Source of the DNA: Cryptomeria japonica
Taxonomy: Eukaryota; Streptophyta; Pinopsida; Cupressales; Cupressaceae
Direction: 5' to 3'
DNA length: 64,000 nt
Assembly: GCF_030272615.1 (NCBI RefSeq)
Contig: NC_081405.1
Location: 313,061,735 to 313,125,734 of the forward strand
Positions within the stretch are counted from its first letter, which is position 1. Every line of letters begins with the position of its first letter. A model generated the notes under the pieces. It was not told the origin of the DNA and did not search any database. It saw only the letters and a list, made by a program, of their open reading frames with translations. Made by a program: the position numbers and the translations under genes. Positions 57,723-64,000 of this stretch are shown piece after piece.

Positions 57723-60700
57723 TTATGACAACAAGGAATAATACTTGTCAAAAACCAATTTATAGTCCTGGAAAAATTGTTTCATGGATAGAGACCAGGA
57801 CTCAAGTAGGGAGGTGGCCACTTCTTTCTTTGTTTGCATCTGGGATACCTATTCTTCCATGGCATCAACTGTGCTCATCTCCTGCATAACTGTCAAGGCA
57901 TCCAGGTTCAAATAACACTTCTGAAGAATTTGCAGTTGTGGAAGTAAAACTAGTTGTAGCTCCTACAAATCTCTAGACCATGTACTGATCTCTTGCTCCA
58001 CTTTGGCTGACTGGATCTGAAACCAGTGAACGGTTTGCCCATAAGTTGTAAAGGAATCATAAGGTGGCTTAAATGTGCTCAAATAAGACTGTAAGTCCAT
58101 TTGAAGCTTTTGCTTATGAGCTAGCACATCATCGTAGAATAGATGGGGTTGACAGATTTTTCTTAGAAGTGGATTTCCCTCATCCAAAGTGTCCTTTATA
58201 TCCTTTTGGTCTTTTAGAAGTTCAGACTAGAGTTCATTCAACTTTTTCACCAGAGCAATGTTAAGAGCCTTTTGATGCTCTTTCTTGACATTTGCCTCAG
58301 CTACTTCTTCCAGGCTCTGCACCTGATCATCCACTATAGTACATAGTAGTTTGAGCTATGCTACTGATGATTCAGTGTTAGGAAGATTGGTATCGGGGAT
58401 CAAACCAGTAAGGGTGTCTACAACCACTTGAATTATGTCTTGCTCCTTTTTCCTTCGAATGACTTCAAGGTGCTCTTGAGAAACCTTGATGCTCTGCATC
58501 AACTCTGACTCACTTGTAGACTGGAGATCGATAGGATTGGAGATATCGATCGGTTTGGCTTGACTCTCGGTTGCCTTCGGAGTCTCCATCTGTGTGCTCT
58601 TCATCGCTTCCGCTGCCTTGTCTACTTCTTCCTTCTTCCTTTTCTCTACTTCCTTCTTCTATTCTTGTTCCTTGTCTTCCTCTTCTTTCTTTTCCTCTCT
58701 GCTTCCTTCCTCTTCTCCTCTTCTTTCTCTTCAATTCTTCCTTCTTCTTCTTCTCTTCCTCTTCCTTCTTCTTCTTTTCTTCTTCCTTCTGCTTTTCCTT
58801 TTCTTTATCCTCCTCTTCCTTCTTCTTCTTTTCCTCTTCCTTCTTCTTTTCTTCCTCTTCCTTCTTTTTCTTCTCTTCTTCCTTCTTCTTCTTTTCTTCC
58901 TTATCCTCTTCTTCTTTCTTTTTCCTCTCATCTTCTTGCTTCTTTTTCTCTTCATCTTTCCTTTTCTCCTCTTCCTCTTTTCTCTTCTCCTCCTCTTTCC
59001 ACTTTTTCTCATCTTCATCCCTCTTCCTCTTCTCTTCCTATTTCTTAGCTGCTACCTGTCTATCCCTGGCTTGCTCACTACCTTGTTCAGCCTGTTTCCT
59101 CTGTTCTATTCCCTCAGAAGGTATGTCCTAAGTGACATCTTCTATGTCCAGGGCATCGACATCAATAGTGTTGATTTGTTCTTCAACCAGGTTTCCTTCT
59201 TCATCAAAAACTTCATCCGATTTGGATATGACCGGTTCTTTTTCCGCTTGCAGGTTGGCCATATGTGCTTTGTGAGCTAGAATAGCATGATTCATATGCT
59301 GATGAGTGTCTTTTTCAACATCATCAATTCTTCCCTCTAACAACCAGTGTCTTCTTCTCCTTGTGAAGAAGAGTCCTTTATTTTGGTCCAAAACATCAAA
59401 TAATTCTGAGTTTGAGAGGTCAGGAAAGTAATGTGCAAAGACTTTCTCCGTAATCTCCCATTCTTTTTCTATGGAAATGCACCATTTATTATCTAATGCT
59501 TTATATAATGAATCTGGTGTCTGAGATTTAATCTTTGATGGCGACTGGTCATTTTTACACAAATAAATAATAATCTCCTCCAGTACTTCATCTTTCTCCT
59601 CACTATTAAAATCATCATAATAATCTACTAAATCATGAAGTAGTTTTCTCCTAACATTCTTTATTGTCCTTTGATAATGTGTCAAAGGTTTATATGAGGA
59701 GATATCTATATTTACTGGTGCAGACGCCGCCGGTTCATTCTTCTTCATCTTCTTTGTCTGGCTGGCCTTCTTTGGCTTTTCATCAAACTCAGTCTCTTCA
59801 GAGTCTGGTTCATTTGACTTAGTCTTTCTTTTTCTTTCAAAGAATTTTACTAGTGCCACTTCTGATTTCTTCTTTTCAAGTGACCACTTGGTCACTCTTG
59901 GAGTTGCAGTAGTAGCCGATGTCGATGCTACAGGCACTGCCTTTTTCTTTCTTTGCTACCGGTTCTTTTCCTTTCTTAACATAGGGTTCCTTGGCTGGTG
60001 CGATCCTCTCCAGATAGGCTCCGGACCTCTTAGCCTTGGGATCAAGAGGTGAGGAAATAAGGGTTGAGGCATACCCTTCCAACATATCATACATCACCTC
60101 ATAGCCCATTACCTCCACTTCTTCCATTCTAGGCTCAACAACCTCCATTAGGCATTTGTCCACCTTGATGGTGAAACAGATGTCATGTTCATATTTCTTA
60201 ACAATATCACTTGAGATCCTCATCCTTTGGCTCATCTTTCATCTGAACTCATCAAAATATTTTTTCAGCACATCAGGGTAACCGGTTCTGATAGCTTGAA
60301 TGCTTTCCTTGATCTGCTTGGTTACCGGTTGGTCAAGAGACCACTAGACATCTCCTACTTTAGGAAAGTAGCCTTGGAAATAGAAGAATACCCCGATCAA
60401 TAGTTGTCCGAACTTGAATCTCAGTGCATTATCCTATTTAATCGACATCAGATTAGACAGGAGTTGCCTCTGCATATCGGTGCATAGGTCAAATGATGCA
60501 TCCTCTTTAATCATCCGGTAAGCGGCATTTCCCGCTGCAGCAGATACATAATTAATCTTGCTGGCTGAGAATGTTCTGTATCCTATCACCATGCAAATGT
60601 ATTTCACAAGATCATCCTTGATAGGATTAACTGTCATACCTCGTGAGTCACTTTTTGAACCGGTGAGCTTGGCCATTTCCATTTTGCTTGCCGTTCTTAG

Positions 60701-61111
60701 GGCTGACACTTCCCTTGTGTTGCAGAAACCGGTGACTGCATGAATTGCCTATGGCGTGATATCATGCGTCCTCTCTAGGTACATCTTGTCACCATGGACT
60801 CTACTCAAAATGATCCTAATATGATCCACCGTAAAATCTTCCAGAAAGTATACTGCATTATGAAGTTTCTTCTTCTCTAGGATACTAAACTCCGGTTTGA
60901 TTTTCTTGTCCTTGCTGCAAAATAAACCTAACTGGGTGTGAATCACTAAAGACCCTAGGTCTTCTATTTTGCAATCAATATAATCTAAAATTCCCTCTTC
61001 AACTATGACTCCAGCTGGAACTTGTGATAAGGCATTATATTTAGACTTCCTTTGAATGAAACTTTTCGACTCAATGGATGTATTAGAACTAGTATGAGAT
61101 GCGGAAGCCAT
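57723..61111 (-). pseudogene. ORF2 of element D: large protein with unknown N-terminal domain and long charged helix
   Basis: ATG at 61111 (an in-frame ATG at 61132 is possible; 61111 fits the other copies). The N-terminal part reads YNALSQVPAGVIVEEG, HIRIILSRVHGDKMYLER, HAVTGF, AAYRMIKEDASFDLC and FKFGQLLIGVFFYF, then SQRMRISSDIVKKYEHDICF. Near 59940-59960 the frame shifts by +1 in an A-rich run, leading to a Lys/Arg/Glu linker and a second conserved block (SIEKEWEITEKVFAHYFPDL, RRRRHWLLEGRIDDV). From about 59130 to 58500 it is almost purely Glu, Lys and Arg, a probable single alpha helix, and a last coiled coil ends at 57723. There are few stops (59128, 59041 and others). No catalytic motif is visible. 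Confidence 0.75.
58605..59040. repeat. Purine/pyrimidine-skewed low-complexity tract
   Basis: The plus strand is nearly all C and T (CTTCCTCTT, CTTCTTCTT), the minus strand nearly all purine. On the minus strand it encodes the Glu/Lys/Arg helix of ORF2; the long open frames on the plus strand (Ser/Leu/Phe) are artefacts. Confidence 0.9.
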
Positions 61112-61559
61112 TGTAGAGTATTTCAAGAACATGAAAAATACCTTTAAAACATGAATTTAGGGCTTTCTGATTCTCCTTCACTCCACACTTTGTCGGTTGC
61201 CAAATCACTACTTTATGTTCTCCACTTGACCATTTGCAAACTGAATTTGAATCACCTTCAGGATTATTCAATTTCTTGAAATCTTAGCTCAAATCGCCTT
61301 TTCTTTGCTCTGCACTTTGAAAAACTTCTCTTTCCTTGAAAACAGATAGTGAGAAATGGTTTGAAAAATGCTTTTATACATGTCTCTCACCTACCGCCAT
61401 TAATGCTCCTCTATTAGGGTGTAAACCCTAATTTGCCTTTTCACTATTTTCGGTCTTCTACCAAGCAACAGGTATCGCATATCGGTTAAGGTCTTTTACC
61501 GGTGTAAACCAGGGGTTCAAAAACATTTTGCCATTAGCTCCCCCTAAGCCTTTTGAAGC

Positions 61560-62843
61560 TTAGTTTCCCAGTTCTGATATTTCCACACTAGGTGCAGAAA
61601 CTGGTTCCTCTTCCAACATTGTTAGTTTCTTCCTCCAGGTTTTGTTCATGTCCATTTGAACTGTTTCAACATCAATTTCTCCTTCCTGAGTGATCGGTAG
61701 TGATCGGTATATCATCAGATATACTCTTTCTGCTTCTGCAAAATCTTGCAATGTGACCCGGTTTGTTGCAGTGATAGCAAACCAATCTAGGTACTCTCCA
61801 AGGTCCATTGTTCATGTTTCCATTCTTCCTTCTGCATGTTGCAGCAGTGTGACCATGACCATGATAGATCATACAATTTTCTCTCCATCCGGTTGCCGCT
61901 TGATGGCCACTGCTTCTTGACTAATGATTGAAGACATTAAAATGGTTGTGGTTCCAGTTCACAAAAGGTTCAGGACCAGTTCCTTGGGTCCTTTGAGGAT
62001 ATCTTCCAGTGTTATCCATCACAGACCTGCATTCAAATGCTCTATGCCCAAACTTGTTGCATGCATAACAATGACCATTGAACTTATTGGATCTAGGTAC
62101 ATTGTTAATAAAGTAAGGAAAATTATTGTAGGCTTTTCTCCTACATACATTGGCAGTGTGTCCTTCTTTAAGACAGTTAAAGCAAACATGTTTGAATTTT
62201 TGCTTACCTTTTCCTTTCAGTGCCAGTTTCTTCTTTGATACTTCAGCATTTGTTCCTGAGGATTATCCTTCCTCATGTCTAGAGAAACCAAGTCCATTGG
62301 TATTCTTTACTGGCCTAGATGACTCAAGCTTTTGCTCTAGCTTAATAGTACTTTTGCTGAACTTAGTAAGTATTTCCTTTGACTCAGAGAGTTCTTTGGA
62401 AATAGTAGTATTTGTCTCCATTAGGCTTGCATTTTCAGAGATGGCTATGTTCAGTTCATCTTGTACTCCTTCTTTTTCCATTCTGCTCTCATGAAGGTGA
62501 GCAGTCAATGCACTAGTCTCTTGTTTCAACTTGGAGATCTCATGATCTCTGTCCTTCACCAGATCTTCAGCTTTCCTCCTGTTCTCAAGCTCTTGACTAA
62601 ATTGGATAGTCAGTCCTTCCAACTCCTTTCTCAAGTTGGAGTTTGATTCATTCAACTTATTTACTTCTGCTATCATGGCTTCCATATCTGCTTCATTTGC
62701 AGAACTATTTTTAGATAGCTCCATCATCTTTTCTGCATGTTCTCTCCTTTTTTCTTGAGATGCCTTGTATTTGACCATAAAACCATCGCCTACTCAAACT
62801 GAGTGAGCCTCTGAGTAAGTTCCCTCAAGGTGTATTCCCCCAT
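61560..62843 (-). pseudogene. ORF1 of element D: coiled-coil, zinc-knuckle Gag-like protein
   Basis: ATG 62843 lies 36 bp from the primer-binding site. A TAG near 62796 and a one-base shift precede the long coiled coil (62778-62263: EKRREHAEKMMELS, MEAMIAEVNKLNES, RKAEDLVKDRDHEISKLKQE). Zinc knuckles follow: CFNCLKEGHTANVC, CYACNKFGHRAFEC, a degenerate one ending YHGHGHTAATC, and CYHCNKPGHIARFC. The ORF ends at 61560 with an acidic tail. Four knuckles in a row agree with elements B and C. Role inferred: binding and packaging of element RNA. Confidence 0.8.
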
Positions 62844-62878
62844 ATCTCTTTACAAGTGGTTAAACTTATAGAAAACTT

Positions 62879-62893
62879 GGCTCTGATACCAAT
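62879..62893 (-). other. Primer-binding site of element D (initiator Met tRNA type)
   Basis: Minus-strand ATTGGTATCAGAGCC stands next to the LTR; a perfect Ty1/copia-type site. Confidence 0.92.
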
Positions 62894-64000
62894 TGATGAA
62901 TACTAAGAGGGGGGATGAATTAGTATGCCAAAAATTCCTGCACTAAAACACTTAAACAGTTTGAAGATAAACTGGTAAAAGAGTTTTACAGACAGACTGG
63001 TTACCACACATGCAAACCAAAATGCAAATAAAGCATTCACCCACAAAAGCAATACAACCATAACACATGATATTTGATGTGGAAACCCAAATGGGAAAAA
63101 CCACGGTGAGATGGAACTCACAAGTCACTATCTATAGAATAGAAACCAGACCGGTTAAGGTCTTACAATGTTCTTCACCAGAACTGATCCTATTAGGAAT
63201 CTCAATCTTTGTTAGGAGATAAGTCTGATTAAAGACTACCTTGCTAGAGGATTTTAGATTCACAAAGGTGAACCACCTTGTTAGAGGATTTTACAAAGGC
63301 TTTTGGACATACCCGGTTAAGGGCTACAGACTTGTCAAAGATGTGAGTAATCAACAAGTATTTGATCTATCTAATAGCACAAACTGCTTGGTTAGATCTA
63401 GTATTGCTCATAGTTAATGCATTCCAGCATTACTTCAGTCTTCTCTATCTATCTCTTAGTTACACCTTGATCTTCTCAGATAAGATCTCTCTTACAACAA
63501 CTCAACAACCACCTTAAACCCTAGCACGACATTAACCCTTTCAGCAACAACCTAAAACCCTAGACATGATGTCCTTTTAAAGGAATCTGATTTTATGTCG
63601 GTCCAATAGGATTACATTACAATTTCCTAGGTTCAATGAATCTAGACATACTCAGTAACATGACACAAAAAGCACCGTCAGTGTGTCGGCACTGTCAAAC
63701 AATTGGTGGATTGGTAACTCATCACAAAATGTCGATTGGTAACTCATCATAGAGTGTTACTGGTTCATACAAAATACTGGTTGCCAAAAATGAAGACTGG
63801 TAAGAATGTGTTGTGCCGCTTTGCTCCCTCATACCGCTTGACAAAAATGAAGACTGGTAAGAATGTGTTGTGCCGCTTTGCTCCCTCATACCGCTTGAGA
63901 TCTACGAACCGCTTGGGGTCGACATGCCGCTTCAGATTGGGAAACACATTCTGCAAAATCACCAATAGTCTAAAGACTAGAATACAACATACCGGTTGGA
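62894..64000 (-). repeat. 5' LTR of element D (incomplete, continues off the right edge)
   Basis: It is colinear with 56232-57391 with few changes. It contains a 57-bp tandem duplication at about 63786-63899 that the 3' LTR has once. Stem motif at complement 63058-63108. Confidence 0.93.

Larger units (their letters stand above)
56232..64000 (-). mobile_element. Element D: pol-less LTR retrotransposon, two-ORF family, runs off right edge
   Basis: 3' LTR 56232-57391, internal region 57392-62893, 5' LTR from 62894 on past the window edge. From right to left: LTR, primer-binding site, ORF1 (61560-62843), ORF2 (57723-61111), polypurine tract, LTR. As in A to C there is no pol gene. The two LTRs differ little, so this is the youngest-looking copy of the family. 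The left flank is AAATA (56227-56231); the other flank is outside the window. Confidence 0.92.

Noticed and set aside
58560-59280. Long plus-strand open frames rich in Ser, Leu and Phe
   Set aside because: They are the complement of the Glu/Lys/Arg tract of ORF2 in element D; low complexity keeps all frames open.

Overview
The window looks like nuclear DNA from a seed plant with a large, repeat-rich genome. A gymnosperm is plausible from the density of nested old LTR elements and the lack of genes, but the sequence does not prove it. I recognise no intact host gene, tRNA or rRNA. Almost everything assignable is a transposable element, most of it decayed and stacked in layers.

Layout. 1-3425: the 5' end of a minus-strand Ty3/gypsy-like element (LTR 2639-3425, primer-binding-like site, a 2.3 kb leader with two CACAGACGC repeat arrays, and the start of an ORF leaving the left edge). 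3426-10190: a decayed minus-strand CACTA (En/Spm) transposase (Tnp2 type) with an acidic tail encoded by a GAT microsatellite, interrupted by a plus-strand LINE-like retroposon (7689-9508). 12215-35475: a plus-strand Ty1/copia remnant cut in its reverse transcriptase by minus-strand LTR element A (13072-33180), which in turn holds elements B (14684-21198) and C (about 21706-27947). 37393-43278: a complete but mutated minus-strand Ty1/copia element with a perfect 5-bp target duplication. 45320-47430: a decayed plus-strand ORF of unknown function. 47433-54720: a 5'-truncated minus-strand Ty3/gypsy element with 3' LTR, integrase, and an antisense plant-mobile-domain ORF between them. 56232-64000: element D, a relative of A, B and C that leaves the right edge.

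The most interesting content is the family of A, B, C and D. Each has Ty1/copia-type ends (TG..CA LTRs, primer-binding site complementary to initiator-Met tRNA, GGGGGA polypurine tracts in several copies as in Sireviruses) but no protease, integrase, reverse transcriptase or RNase H. Instead each has two large ORFs: ORF1, a long coiled coil followed by up to four CCHC zinc knuckles (Gag-like), and ORF2, about 1000-1140 codons, with an unknown conserved helical N-terminal region and a charged coiled-coil C-terminal half. The same layout in four copies from at least two subfamilies argues for a real non-autonomous lineage that borrows a copia polymerase, not for random deletion. In copies B and C ORF2 changes frame at the same point, and in D at the equivalent point.

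Dating by nesting: the plus-strand copia is oldest, A inserted into it, and B and C into A. Many in-frame stops stand where a related copy has glutamine, as expected from methylcytosine deamination of silenced elements.
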